In this document: piece by piece, positions 10,501-22,549 of the stretch | How positions within the stretch are numbered: position 1 is the stretch's first letter | How the letters are laid out: every line of letters begins with the position of its first letter | NCBI GenBank assembly: GCA_916048095.2 | Contig: OU696572.1 | Coordinates: forward strand, 6,405,362-6,469,361 | Direction: 5' to 3' | Source: Sacculina carcini | Lineage: Eukaryota > Arthropoda > Thecostraca > Sacculinidae | DNA: 64,000 nt | Program-made: the position numbers and the translations under genes | Notes under the pieces: model-generated | The model's database searches: none | What the model was told of the DNA's origin: nothing | The model's input: the letters and a program-made list of their open reading frames with translations, nothing else

Positions 10501-13500
10501 GATTGTGGTCAATTTTGACGTTTTTGCGATGTCAGTGGAACTTGTGTGCGCAAGTATCGAAAAGGACCGATTTCGGTCAATTTTGACGTTTTCGGGATTT
10601 CAGTGGAACTCATGTGCACAAGTATCGAAATGATCGATTTCGGTCAATTTTGACGTTTTTTGGATGTCAGTGAAATACGTGTGCACAAGTATCGAAAATG
10701 ACCGATTTCGGTCAATTTTGACGATTTTTGGATGCCAGTGGAACTTGTGTGCACAATAATCGAAAATGACCGATTTCGGTCAATTTTGACGATTTTTGGA
10801 TATCAGTGGAACTCATGTGCACAAGTATCGAAAATAATCGATTTCGGTCAATTTTGCCGTTTTTATGGATGTCAGTGACATACGTGTGTACAAGTATCGA
10901 AAATGACCGATTGCGGTCAATTTTGACGTTTTTGCGATGTCAGTGGAACTTGTGTGCACAAGTATCGAAAATGACCGATTTCGGTCAATTTTGACGATTT
11001 TTGGATGCCAGTGACATGCGTGTGCACAAGTATCGAAAATGACCGATTGTGGACAATTTTGACGTTTTTGGATGTCAGTGGAACTTGTGTGCACAAGTAT
11101 CGAAAATAACCGATTGTGGTCAATTTTGACGTTTTTGCGATGTCAGTGGAACTTGTGTGCACAAGTATCGAAAAGGACCGATTTCGGTCAATTTTGACGT
11201 TTTCGGGATTTCAGTGGAACTCATGTGCATAAGTATCGAAAATGACCGATTGCGGTCAATTTTGACGATTTTTGGATGCCAGTGGAACTTGTGTGCACAA
11301 GTATCGAAAATGACCGATTGTGGTCAATTTTGACGTTTTTGGATGTCAGTGGAACTTGTGTGCACAAGTATCGTAAATGACCGACTTCGGTCAATTTTGA
11401 CGATTTTTGGATGCCAGTGGAACTTGTGTGCACAAGTATCGAAAATGACCGATTTCGGTCAATTTTGACGATTTTTGGATATCAGTGGAACTCATGGGCA
11501 CAAGTATCGAAAATAATCGATTTCGGTCAATTTTGCCGTTTTTATGGATGTCAGTGACATACGTGTGTACAAGCATCGAAAATGACCGATTGCGGTCAAT
11601 TTTGACGTTTTTGCGATGTCAGTGGAACTTGTGTGCACAAGTATCGAAAAGGACCGATTTCGGTCAATTTTGACGTTTATGCGATTTCAGTGGAACTCAT
11701 GTGCACAAGTATCGAAATGATCGATTTAGGTCAATTTTGACGTTATTTGGATGTCAGTGACATACGTGTGCACAAGTATCGAAAATGACCGATTTCGGTC
11801 AATTTTGACGTTTTCGCGATGTCAGTGGAACTCGTTTGCACAAGTATCGAAAATGACCGATTTCGGTCAATTTTGACGATTTTTGGATGCCAGTGACATG
11901 CGTGTGCACAAGTATCGAAAAGGACCGATGTCGGTCAATTTGGGCGTTTTCGGGATTTCAGTGGAACTCATGTGCACAAGTATCGAAATGATCGATTTCG
12001 GTCAATTTTGACGTTTTGGCGATGTCAGTGGAACTCGTTTGCACAAGTATCGAAAATGACCGATATCGGTCAATTTTGACGTTTTCGCCATGTCAGTGGA
12101 ACTCGTGTGCACAAGTATCGAAAAGGACCAATTTCGGTCAATTTTGACGTTTTTTGGATGTCAGTGACATACGTGTGTACAAGTATCGAAAATGACCGAT
12201 TTCGGTCAATTTTGACGTTTTTTGGATGTTAGTGACATACGTGTGCACAAGTATCGAAAATGACCGATTTCGGTCAATTTGGACGTTTTCGCGATGTCAG
12301 TGGAACTCGTTTGCACAAGTATCGAAAATGACCAATTTCGGTCAATTTTATCGATTTTTGGATGCCAGTGACATGCGTGTGCACAAGTGTCGAAAATGAC
12401 CGATTGCGGTAAATTTTGACGATTTTTGGATGCCAGTGACATACGTGTGTACAAGTATCGAAAATTTCCGATTTCGGTCAATTTTGACGTTTTCGCCATG
12501 TCAGTGGAACTCGTGTGCACAAGTATGGAAAATGACCGATTTCGGTCAATTTTGACGATTTTTGGATGTCAGTGGAACTTGTGTGCACAAGTATCGAAAA
12601 TGACCGATTTCGGTCAATTTTGACAATTTTTGGATGTCAGTGGAACTTGTGTGCACAAATATCGAAAATGACCGATTGTGGTCAATTTTGACGTTTTTGC
12701 GATTTCAGTGGAACTCATGTGCACAAGTATCGAAATGATCGATTTGGGTCAATTTTGACGTTTTTATGGATGTCAGTGACATACGTGTGTACATGTATCG
12801 AAAATGACCGATTTCGGTCAATTTTGCCGTTTTCGCGATGTCAGTGGAACTCGTTTGCACAAGTATCGAAAATGACCGATTTCGGTCAATTTTGACGATT
12901 TTTGGATGCCAGTGGAACTTGTGTGCACAAGTATCGAAAATGACCGATTTCGGTCAATTTTGACGATTTTTGGATATCAGTGGAACTCATGTGCACAAGT
13001 ATTGAAAATAATATATTTCGGTCAATTTTGCCGTTTTTATGGATGTCAGTGACATACGTGTGTACAAGTATCGAAAATGACCGATTGCGGTCAATTTTGA
13101 CTTTTATGCGATTTCAGTGGAACTCATGTGCACAAGTATCGAAATGATCGATTTCGGTCAATTTTGACGTTTTTTGGATGTCAGTGACATACGTGTGCAC
13201 AAGTATCGAAAATGACCGATTTCGGTCAATTTTGACGATTTTTGGATGCCAGTGACATGCGTGTGCACAAGTATCGAAAAGGACCGATGTCGGTCAATTT
13301 GGGCGTTTTCGGGATTTCAGTGGAACTCTTTTGCACAAGTATCGAAAATGACCGATTTCGGTCAATTTTGACGATTTTTGGATGCCAGTGACATGCGTGT
13401 GCACAATTATCGAAAATGACCGATTTCGGTCAATTTTGACGTTTTGGCGATGTCAGTGGAACTCGGTTTGCACAAGCATCGAAAATGACCGATTTCGGTC

Positions 13501-16500
13501 AATTTTGACGTTTTCGCCATGTCAGTGGAACTCGTGTGCACAAGTATCGAAAAGGACCAATTTCGGTCAATTTTGACGTTTTTTGGATGTCAGTGACATA
13601 CGTGTGTACAAGTATCGAAAATGACCGATTGCGGTCAATTTTGACGTTTTTGCGATGTCAGTGGAACTTGTGTGCACAAGTATCGAAAATGACCGATTTC
13701 GGTCAATTTTGACGATTTTTGGATGCCAGTGTGCACAAGTATCGAAAATGACCGATTTCGGTCAATTTTGACGTTTATGCGATTTCAGTGGAACTCATGT
13801 GCACAAGTATCGAAATGATCGATTTGGGTCAATTTTGACGTTTTTATGGATGTCAGTGACATACGTGTGTACATGTATCGAAAATGACCGATTTCGGTCA
13901 ATTTTGCCGTTTTCGCGATGTCAGTGGAACTCGTTTGCACAAGTATCGAAAATGACCGATTTCGGTCAATTTTGACGATTTTTGGATGCCAGTGGAACTT
14001 GTGTGCACAAGTATCGAAAATGACCGATTTCGGTCAATTTTGACGATTTTTGGATATCAGTGGAACTCATGTGCACAAGTATTGAAAATAATATATTTCG
14101 GTCAATTTTGCCGTTTTTATGGATGTCAGTGACATACGTGTGTACAAGTATCGAAAATGACCGATTGCGGTCAATTTTGACTTTTATGCGATTTCAGTGG
14201 AACTCATGTGCACAAGTATCGAAATGATCGATTTCGGTCAATTTTGACGTTTTTTGGATGTCAGTGACATACGTGTGCACAAGTATCGAAAATGACCGAT
14301 TTCGGTCAATTTTGACGATTTTTGGATGCCAGTGACATGCGTGTGCACAAGTATCGAAAAGGACCGATGTCGGTCAATTTGGGCGTTTTCGGGATTTCAG
14401 TGGAACTCTTTTGCACAAGTATCGAAAATGACCGATTTCGGTCAATTTTGACGATTTTTGGATGCCAGTGACATGCGTGTGCACAATTATCGAAAATGAC
14501 CGATTTCGGTCAATTTTGACGTTTTGGCGATGTCAGTGGAACTCGGTTTGCACAAGCATCGAAAATGACCGATTTCGGTCAATTTTGACGTTTTCGCCAT
14601 GTCAGTGGAACTCGTGTGCACAAGTATCGAAAAGGACCAATTTCGGTCAATTTTGACGTTTTTTGGATGTCAGTGACATACGTGTGTACAAGTATCGAAA
14701 ATGACCGATTTCGGTCAATTTTGACGTTTTTTGGATGTTAGTGACATACGTGTGCACAAGTATCGAAAATGACCGATTTCGGTCAATTTGGACGTTTTCG
14801 CGATGTCAGTGGAACTCGTTTGCACAAGTATCGAAAATGACCAATTTCGGTCAATTTTAACGATTTTTGGATGCCAGTGACATGCGTGTGCACAAGTATC
14901 GAAAATGACCGATTGCGGTAAATTTTGACGATTTTTGGATGCCAGTGACATACGTGTGTACAAGTATCAAAAATTTCCGATTTCGGTCAATTTGGACGTT
15001 TTCGCCATGTCAGTGGAGCTCGTGTGCACAAGTATCGAAAATGACCGATTTCGGTCAATTTTGACGATTTTTGGATGCCAGTGACATGCGTGTGCACAAG
15101 TATCGAAAATGACCGATTTCGGTCAATTTTGACGTTTTGGCGATGTCAGTGGAACTCGGTTTGCACAAGCATCGAAAATGACCGATTTCGGTCAATTTTG
15201 ACGTTTTCGCCATGTCAGTGGAACTCGTGTGCACAAGTATCGAAAAGGACCAATTTCGGTCAATTTTGACGTTTTTTGGATGTCAGTGACATACGTGTGT
15301 ATAAGTATCGAAAATGACCGATTTCGGTCAATTTTGACGTTTTTTGGATGTTAGTGACATACGTGTGCACAAGTATCGAAAATGACCGATTTCGGTCAAT
15401 TTGGACGTTTTCGCGATGTCAGTGGAACTCGTTTGCACAAGTATCGAAAATGACCAATTTCGGTCAATTTTAACGATTTTTGGATGCCAGTGACATGCGT
15501 GTGCACAAGTATCGAAAATGACCGATTGCGGTAAATTTTGACGATTTTTGGATGCCAGTGACATACGTGTGTACAAGTATCAAAAATTTCCGATTTCGGT
15601 CAATTTTGACGTTTTCGCCATGTCAGTGGAGCTCGTGTGCACAAGTATCGAAAATGACCGATTTCGGTCAATTTTGATGATTTTTGGATGTCAGTGGAAC
15701 TTGTGTGCACAAGTATCGAAAATGACCGATTTCGGTCAATTTTGACGATTTTTGGATGTCAGTGGAACTTGTGTGCACAAATATCGAAAATGACCGATTG
15801 TGGTCAATTTTGACGTTTTTGCGATGTCAGTGGAACTTGTGTGCGCAAGTATCGAAAAGGACCGATTTCGGTCAATTTTGACGTTTTCGGGATTTCAGTG
15901 GAACTCATGTGCACAAGTATCGAAATGATCGATTTCGGTCAATTTTGACGTTTTTTGGATGTCAGTGACATACATGTGCACAAGTATCGAAAATGACCGA
16001 TTTCGGTCAATTTTGACGTTTTGGCGATGTCAGTGGAACTCGGTTTGCACAAGCATCGAAAATGACCGATTTCGGTCAATTTTGACGTTTTCGCCATGTC
16101 AGTGGAACTCGTGTGCACAAGTATCGAAAAGGACCAATTTCGGTCAATTTTGACGTTTTTTGGATGTCAGTGACATACGTGTGTACAAGTATCGAAATGA
16201 TCGATTTCGGTCAATTTTGACGTTTTTTGGATGTCAGTGACATACATGTGCACAAGTATCGAAAATGACCGATTTCGGTCAATTTTGACGATTTTTGGAT
16301 GCCAGTGGAACTTGTGTGCACAAGTATCGAAAATGACCGATTTCGGTCAATTTTGACGATTTTTGGATATCAGTGGAACTCATGTGCACAAGTATCGAAA
16401 ATAATCGATTTCGGTCAATTTTGCCGTTTTTATGGATGTCAGTGACATACGTGTGTACAAGTATCGAAAATGACCGCTTGCGGTCAATTTTGACGTTTTT

Positions 16501-17270
16501 GCGATGTCAGTGGAACTTGTGTGCACAAGTATCGTAAATGACCGACTTCGGTCAATTTTGACGTTTATGCGATTTCAGTGGAACTCATGTGCACAAGTAT
16601 CGAAATGATCGATTTCGGTCAATTTTGACGTTTTTTGGATGTCATTGACATACGTGTGCACAAGTATCGAAAATGACCGATTTCGGTCAATTTGGACGTT
16701 TTCGCGATGTCAGTGGAACTCGTTTGCACAAGTATCGAAAATGACCGATTTCGGTCAATTTGACGATTTTTGGATGCCAGTGACATGCGTGTGCACAAGT
16801 ATCGAAAAGGACCGATGTCGGTCAATTTAGGGCGTTTTCGGGATTTCAGTGGAGCTCATGTGCACAAGTATCGAAATGATCGATTTCGGTCAATTTTGAC
16901 GTTTTCGCGATCTCAGTGGAACTCGTTTGCACAAGTATCGAAAATGACCGATTTGGGTCAATTTTGACGTTTTCGCCATGTCAGTGGAACTCGTGTGCAC
17001 AAGTATCGAAAATGACCGATTTCGGTCAATTTGGACGATTTTTGGATGTCAGTGGAACTTGTGTGTACAAGTATCAAAAATGATCGATTTCGGTCAATTT
17101 TGACGTTTTCGCGATGTCAGTGGAAATCGTTTGCACAAGTATCGAAAAGGACCAATTTCGGTCAATTTTGACGTTTTTTGGATGTCAGTGACATGCGTGT
17201 GCACAAGTATCGAAAATGACCGATTGCGGTAAATTTTGACGATTTTCGGATGCCAGTGGAACTCATGTGC
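7593..17270 (+). repeat. Satellite DNA array of about 68-bp monomers
   Basis: Roughly 140 head-to-tail monomers of 67-69 bp. Each has a core GACCGATTTCGGTC, an AATTTTGACG segment, a variable GTTTTTGGATG or GTTTTCGCGATG segment, CAGTGGAACT or CAGTGACATA, and GTGTGCACAAGTATCGAAAA. Monomer variants recur in blocks, showing higher-order amplification. Each monomer has two dyads: the GACCGA/TCGGTC palindrome and ACTTGTG/CACAAGT around a TG centre. Since 68 is not a multiple of three, the many short open frames on both strands are not genes. The array ends at about 17270 inside element F. Confidence 0.97.
12699..14710 (+). repeat. Higher-order duplication within the satellite
   Basis: The block 12699-13630 matches 13779-14710 base for base in every line I compared, at an offset of exactly 1080 bp (about 16 monomers). 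Homology is weaker on both sides. A second pair, around 14650-14980 and 15263-15590, is offset by 613 bp (nine monomers). Confidence 0.85.
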
Positions 17271-17831
17271 TCACATCCTCAGCACACTCACATTCTCAGC
17301 ACACAAAAAGAGGCGGAGGAGGGACGAATAAGTCTAAATGCAGTCGATGTGGACACATTCACTCACCAGGCACCAGAGAATGTCTAGCTAGAGACAGTAA
17401 GTGAAACCATTGTGCAAAAATCGAACATTGGTCTAATGTGTGCAGGTCGAGGAAACCTGAGCATCGATCAACGGAGGTGAAAGCAGTAGAAATACTATCA
17501 TGCAGCGCTGAAAAATTCATCAAAAAGAAACGGGTGTGCGGCATAAAGCTATCAACAAACGGTAAATCAGCTAGTGTACCTATGATGGTAGACACAGGGG
17601 CATCGGTGACTCTGATCAGTTTAGCTGCAGCAAGACGATGTTTCAAAGGAACACCTGTACAGAAGGGTGAGTCAAAATTGTTCGGAGTATCGGGAAAGTC
17701 ACTTCCGGTGATGGATATCACCAAGGTCAAGGCCGAATTTCAAGGTCGATCCGCAACGAGTGATATCTTCATCATCAAATCATTATCATATGATGCATTG
17801 ATGGGACTTGACCTCATGCAAGCGCTGGGTG
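17271..17831 (+). pseudogene. Element F gag zinc knuckles and retropepsin
   Basis: The frame shows two zinc-knuckle-like motifs, CSRCGHIHSPGTREC and a second one that has lost its first cysteine to a TGA stop (about 17402). Then comes the aspartic protease with the catalytic D-T-G-A at 17591-17602 and the flap-end signature ALMGLDLMQALGV. Zinc knuckles bind element RNA; the protease would cut the polyprotein. The coding sequence is interrupted at 17831 by the LTR of element G. Confidence 0.82.
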
Positions 17832-17999
17832 TGTAGTGTGTGGCTACACCGCCAGAGGGCGCGAGTGTATTAGGCGTGGGTGACGCTAACGGCCGTCAGC
17901 CAGTGTGTGTTCAGCAGTCTTGGTGTGTGTGTCGCTTTTGTGTATTTGGGTATCGTGTTCCGTATTATTGTATTGTTGTGTTGTATAATATATCGTACA
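17832..17999 (+). repeat. Element G 5' LTR
   Basis: Starts TGTAGTGTGTGG and ends TATATCGTACA. It is unusually short. The last A is also the first base of the gag start codon. Confidence 0.93.
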
Positions 18000-18733
18000 T
18001 GGCGCAGCCGCTGCGAGACGACCAACAGCAGAAGCTGGACCAGCTCACAGAGTTGGTGACTCAACTCGCTCGCCAGCAGCTTGCAATGGCAGCCCCCGCC
18101 AGCTCGCATGCAGTCGCCCCACACACCATGGCTCATTGTCAGCCACCAGCCCGTCTGGCCTACGCCGCATCAGCAGCCGACTTTACCTCCTGGAAGGAGC
18201 GCGTGCTGGCACACACCACACTGCCAGGCAGTGAAAGCCTGAGCCCTGCGCAGCAGCAAGCGCTGCTCACGACACTGCTGGAAGACGAGTGGTGCCGCGT
18301 CACCCGCCACTCACTGACGTTGCCGGCGACGGCTGATTTGCCCGCCTGCATCTTCCTATTGGAGGAGCATCAGCAGTCGCAGCAGAATGTGCTGGTGGAA
18401 CGCCGGCGCTTCTTCGCCCGTCGACAGCAGGACGGCGAAAATGTGGGCGAAGTCTTGCGCTCGCTGGGAGAAATCGCTGCCAGCTGCGATTTTTGCGCTG
18501 CCTGCCGCGACGAGCGTTTGCGTGACAAGCTTGTGATGGGGACGTCCGACTCTGCCGCTCTGCACCAGCTCCTGCAAGTCGCGCACAGGGACCTGTCGTT
18601 GGACAAGGCACTCAAAATATGCCAATCGGCTGAGTCGGCCCGCCTCAACGCTGCAGCTATGCGAAGCGCCTCGGCCGATGTGACTGGTTCCCCGGTTCCC
18701 CGCACAGAGGTCGCTGCTGTACGCCGTCAGTAG
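17999..18733 (+). CDS. Element G gag
   Basis: The open frame is 244 codons from ATG 17999, whose A is the last base of the LTR and whose next bases are the primer-binding site. It starts MAQPLRDDQQQKLDQLTELV, a likely coiled-coil start, followed by a capsid-like region with ADFTSWKERV and LLEDEW. The frame is open through the LTR upstream, but this ATG is the first one compatible with a transcript starting in the LTR. Gag would form the particle shell. The zinc knuckles follow in another frame. Confidence 0.8.
   Translation: MAQPLRDDQQQKLDQLTELVTQLARQQLAMAAPASSHAVAPHTMAHCQPPARLAYAASAADFTSWKERVLAHTTLPGSESLSPAQQQALLTTLLEDEWCRVTRHSLTLPATADLPACIFLLEEHQQSQQNVLVERRRFFARRQQDGENVGEVLRSLGEIAASCDFCAACRDERLRDKLVMGTSDSAALHQLLQVAHRDLSLDKALKICQSAESARLNAAAMRSASADVTGSPVPRTEVAAVRRQ
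18000..18015 (+). promoter_or_regulatory. Element G primer-binding site (serine-tRNA type)
   Basis: TGGCGCAGCCGCTGCG begins directly after the LTR. Its first eight bases match the complement of a serine tRNA 3' end, as used by several Gypsy elements; the later bases diverge. Confidence 0.6.
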
Positions 18734-19386
18734 CCGCGCATGCGCAGTCAACTGAGCCGACAATCAGATCACGATAATGGCTCCGCCCCTTGTGTGCGGT
18801 GTGGGCAGCATCACCAGTCGGCCCCGTGCCGCGCCGCGGAGATTTTGTGTCGTCGTTGCGGAAAGCGCGGGCAATACGCGCGCGCTGCCGCTCATCACAG
18901 CCCCGTGCTGGCCGTCGTCTGGACAATTTTGTCAGATACGACGCCGATGACACTGATGATGATGTTGACGATGTTATGGAGGTCAATACACCTGCTTCGT
19001 GCTCATATATCGGCGATGTTATTGATGATGTTAAACACACGCGCGTAACCGCTATTAACATCACCGCTTCCGCAGAGGGCCGCGCGCCGCGCGAGGTCAA
19101 GTGGCGATGCGATTCCGGCGCCGATGTGTCGGTAATTGACTCTGGGGTTGCGCAGCAGCTCGGAGTGGCCGCCAGTAGCTTGCGCCCACCGTCGTCGCGC
19201 CTGCGTGTTGCCAACGGTCAGTTACTGCGGTGTCTGGGCACGTGCGAGGCAGTCTTGCGACTCGGTGATGCCTCCTGCCGTCAGTGCGCTGTGCTCTGCT
19301 CTGCTGGCGAGACGCAGTGGAGCTGCGTCTACTGCACCGGGCATTCACTCGGCAGATGTCTCACGAACAGCATCTGCAGCAGGTGA
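18734..19386 (+). pseudogene. Element G zinc knuckles and protease
   Basis: After the gag stop, one frame gives an intact knuckle CVRCGQHHQSAPC and a second, CRRCGKRGQYARA, in which the histidine and last cysteine are lost. After a frame change the aspartic protease follows, with the catalytic motif CDSGADVSVID around 19110-19142, a DSG variant of the usual DTG. Several frame changes show decay. Confidence 0.75.
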
Positions 19387-20243
19387 CCGCTAGACTGGCA
19401 GCCACGCCTCGGCAATGCCCGCGCTGGATCAACACAGCTCAGCCAACAGCGGCGGACCGTCGTGCGCACAGCGAGAAGCTTATAGCGGCCTTCCCTCGTG
19501 TGTTCGCCTCGGACGGTCCTCTGCGGGAGATGAAAGGCGGGGCAATGCGGATCGATCTGCGCGATGACGCGGTGCCGTCCAACGTGACGGCTCCCCGCTC
19601 CGTGCCGTTCTGTCATCGCGCCCAGGCACAACAGCAGCTGGAGCAACTTCAGCAGCAGGGCGTCATCGAGCCTGTCTCCCAGCCAACAGAGTGGTGCTCA
19701 CCCATCGTCGTTGTCGGCAAGCGCAAGGCAGACGGAACGTCAAACGGCTGCCGACTCACGGTAGACTTCACACGCCTCAACCGCTTCGTTCGCCGGCCTA
19801 CGCATCCGGTTCGCTCGCCTGTGGAGGCTGTGAGCAGTATGGGTCTCGGCAATCGGTGGTTCACCCAGGTGGATGCATTACAAGGGTACTTTCAGGTGCC
19901 CTTGCGGCGCGAGGACCGGGACCTCACCACCTTCATAACCCCGTGGGGCCGATTCAGGTTCTGTCGCGCGCAGATGGGCCTGGTCTCCAGCGGCGACAAA
20001 GTCAACCGACGCGGCGACGTCGCCTTGGCTGGCCTACCCGACTCCTGCAAGATCGTGTACGACGTGCTGGTATATACCGCCAACTACGACGAGCATCTGC
20101 AGCGAGTTTGGCAGCTACTACAACGCTGCGACGACACCGGCGTCACGTTGAACCTGCAAAAATATATGTTCACCGCCACGTCCGCCAATTTCTGTGGATT
20201 CCACATCAACGCATCTGGATTCACCGTCGACAAAAAAAATTAG
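19284..20243 (+). pseudogene. Element G reverse transcriptase with altered catalytic site
   Basis: The frame contains the RT fingers (EPVSQPTEWCSPIVVV), CRLTVDFTRLNRFV, the palm segment FTQVDALQGYFQVPL, and the catalytic region KIVYDVLVYTANYDEHL at about 20052-20100. In this group the site normally reads two aspartates before VL; here the first is replaced by tyrosine (TAC, 20058-20060). That residue binds metal, so the enzyme should be inactive. The frame ends at an A-run (about 20233) where a frameshift occurs. Confidence 0.85.
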
Positions 20244-21159
20244 GGTCCTGGCTGACTTCCCTACACCGACGGACCTGACCTCACTGCGGTCGTTCTTGGG
20301 CTTGGCAAATCAGTTTGGCGACTTCTCTGACGCCATCGCTTCTGCTGCAGAGCCCCTGCGTCAGCTGCTCCGCAAAGGCGTCGAGTGGCAGTGGTCGTCA
20401 CAACACGACGCTGCTTTCACGGCCGTAAAACGCACGTGGGCCAGCCCGCCCGTGCTTGGCCACTTCGACCCGACCAGGCCCACCATGTTGGAGATGGACG
20501 CGGCACAACAGAAAGGTCTCGGGTTTGTGCTCCGCCAGCGGGACGACCAGGGCCGCTGGCAGCTCATCCAGTGTGGATCGCAATTCGTCTCCGACACGGA
20601 GCGCCGTTATGCCGTCTGCGAGCTGGAGATGTTGGCCGTGGTGTGGGCCTGCCAGAAATGCCACCAATATCTGGCTGGCCTGCCCACCTTCAATGTGGTC
20701 ACCGACCACAAGCCGCTGGTGACCATCCTGAACGAAAAGGCGCTAGGAGACATCTGCAATCCTCGTCTGCAGCGCATGCGTCAGCGTCTACTGCACCTGA
20801 CCTTTGTCGCCAGCTGGAGGCCACGAGCACAGCACAACATCGCCGACGCCCTGTCACACGCACCTTCCCAGCCTGCTGATGCTGACGCGGACGTTGACGA
20901 GTGCTCGTCTGGATTCTTCATCCAGACGTTCGACGCATTCACAGACGCAGACGACTTGGGTCATCGCACGTCACCGATTGACACCACCCTGGAGGCGGTG
21001 CGAGCTGCGTCTCTGGCCGACGATGAGTGTCGCCAATTGATGACGTACGTGCTGGGCGGTTTCCCTCAGCACAAACATCTGCTGCCCGCCAGTCTCCACC
21101 CATTCTGGGGCGTGCGCGACCAGCTCACTGCCGACCATCGCCTGATCCTGGTCGGCTGA
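20194..21159 (+). pseudogene. Element G RT connection and RNase H
   Basis: After the frameshift the frame continues with the RT thumb (RSFLGLANQFGDF) and an RNase H of the Ty3/Gypsy type (MLEMDAAQQKGLGFVL, RYAVCELEMLAVVWACQ, VVTDHKPLV). A TGA at 21157-21159 stops it, but the same frame resumes at once with the integrase zinc finger. Confidence 0.83.
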
Positions 21160-22368
21160 CGCCTGCTTGTGCCTAGGTGTTTGCGGAAGGACACTCTCCG
21201 TCGGCTTCACGACAGTCACCAGGGGCAGGCCAGGACTGTGCAAAGCGCACGGCAAACTGTCTTCTGGCCGGGCTTGAACAATGAGATCGCCACTGCCGTA
21301 GCATCATGTTCGAGATGTCTAGAATACAAAGACAGCCAGAAAAAGGAGCCGTACCTGACGGAACCGCACCCGACACGTCCCTTTGAATCGGTGTCCGCGG
21401 ATTTCTTCCAGCACGCAGGGAAGACCTACCTCGTGTACGCGGACCGGTTCTCCAACTGGCCACTGTTGTTCGACTGTGGCCGTGACACCTCCTCTCACCA
21501 GCTGGTGAAGCTGCTCCGGCAGGTGTTTGCAATGACGGGGGTCCCGACTGTACTGTCGTCAGACGGCGGCCCACAGTTCACGGCGCGCCACACCGCCGGA
21601 TTTCTGCGTCTTTGGCACATACGCCATCGTGTCTCCAGTCCGCACTTTCCGTCTTCTAATGGGCACGCTGAGTCTGCCGTGAAACGGGTGAAGCGGCTCA
21701 TTCAGAAGGCGGCGCACGACGGGGATATCGACACAGACGCCTTTGTCGCCGGTATGTTGGAGCTGTGTAACGCGCCGGGTGCCGACGGTCGCTCTCCCGC
21801 GCAGCTTTTTCACGGGCGCCCCGTATCGTCCGCCGTTCCCGCGCATCCACGCTCGTTCCTGCCGGAGTGGCAGCCGCCCACCGCTGAGTGCGACCGGCGA
21901 GCGGCGAGCTTGCGCAACAAACAGGTCGCCCAATACAACCGGTCGGCTAAGGTGTTGCCGCCATTGCGGCCCGGCACTACGGTGGCTCTCCAGGACCCGA
22001 CATCCGGTCGTGGGGACCGGACTGGCGAGGTCGCCATGACTGGCCGCCAGTACGCTGTGCGCCTGCCACACGGCGGTCTCTACTGGCGCAACCGTAGACA
22101 CCTGCTACCCGCAGCCAGCACACCCTCGCCCGTGGTACAGCAGCCGCTCGAAGTGCAGCCGCCGCCATCCGTTGGTACAGCGCCGCTACCGTCGCAGGAG
22201 ACCAGAAGCAGCCCCGCATCACCGCCGCCGCCGCCGGGGGAGAATGTGGGCGGCACATCGGAGGCCTCACGAACTCCGCAGCTCCGCCGTAGCGCCCGAC
22301 CACGCAGACCACCGTCGCATCTGAGCGATTACGTCTGCAGAGCCGACAGCGCCCCCTCCACCACTTGA
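21160..22368 (+). pseudogene. Element G integrase
   Basis: The open frame has the second half of the zinc finger (CSRCLEY), then the catalytic core with SADFFQ, LSSDGGPQF and SSNGHAESAVKRVKR as the D, D and E blocks. A proline-rich C-terminal tail ends at the stop 22366-22368, eight bases before the 3' LTR. The domain would join element DNA to the chromosome. Confidence 0.85.
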
Positions 22369-22376
22369 AGGGGTGA

Positions 22377-22544
22377 TGTAGTGTGTGGCTACACCGCCAG
22401 AGGGCGCGAGTGTATTAGGCGTGGGTGACGCTAACGGCCGTCAGCCAGTGTGTGTTCAGCAGTCTTGGTGTGTGTGTCGTTCCTGTGTATTTGGGTATCG
22501 TGTTCCGTATTATTGTATTGTTGTGTTGTATAATATATCGTAAA
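22377..22544 (+). repeat. Element G 3' LTR
   Basis: Same length as the 5' LTR. I count four differences, three around 22476-22481 and one in the terminal ACA (AAA here). It is followed by the GGGTG duplication. Confidence 0.93.
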
Positions 22545-22549
22545 GGGTG

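Larger units (their letters stand above)
17832..22544 (+). mobile_element. Element G: Ty3/Gypsy element with 168-bp LTRs
   Basis: Two 168-bp direct repeats (17832-17999 and 22377-22544) enclose gag, protease, RT, RNase H and integrase. The element is flanked by the duplication GGGTG (17827-17831 and 22545-22549). It sits inside the protease of element F. The LTRs differ at four positions by my count. The coding region is more GC-rich than its surroundings and is broken by frameshifts, a stop and a catalytic-site change. Confidence 0.93.

Noticed and set aside
7593..17270. Dozens of 60-104 codon open frames on both strands
   Set aside because: They are satellite monomers read in different frames, repeat the same peptides, and the 68-bp period is not a multiple of three.
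7593..17270. Possible CRISPR-like or other repeat-spacer array
   Set aside because: The whole 68-bp unit is conserved, there are no unique spacers, and the setting is eukaryotic.
20057..20065. Three-base deletion as cause of the missing RT aspartate in element G
   Set aside because: Comparison with the V-D-D-V-L pattern of this RT group fits a single substitution (D to Y) without a length change.
18300..22312. Many GC-rich open frames in other frames of element G
   Set aside because: High GC lowers stop frequency; only the frames with gag, RT, RNase H and integrase motifs are kept.
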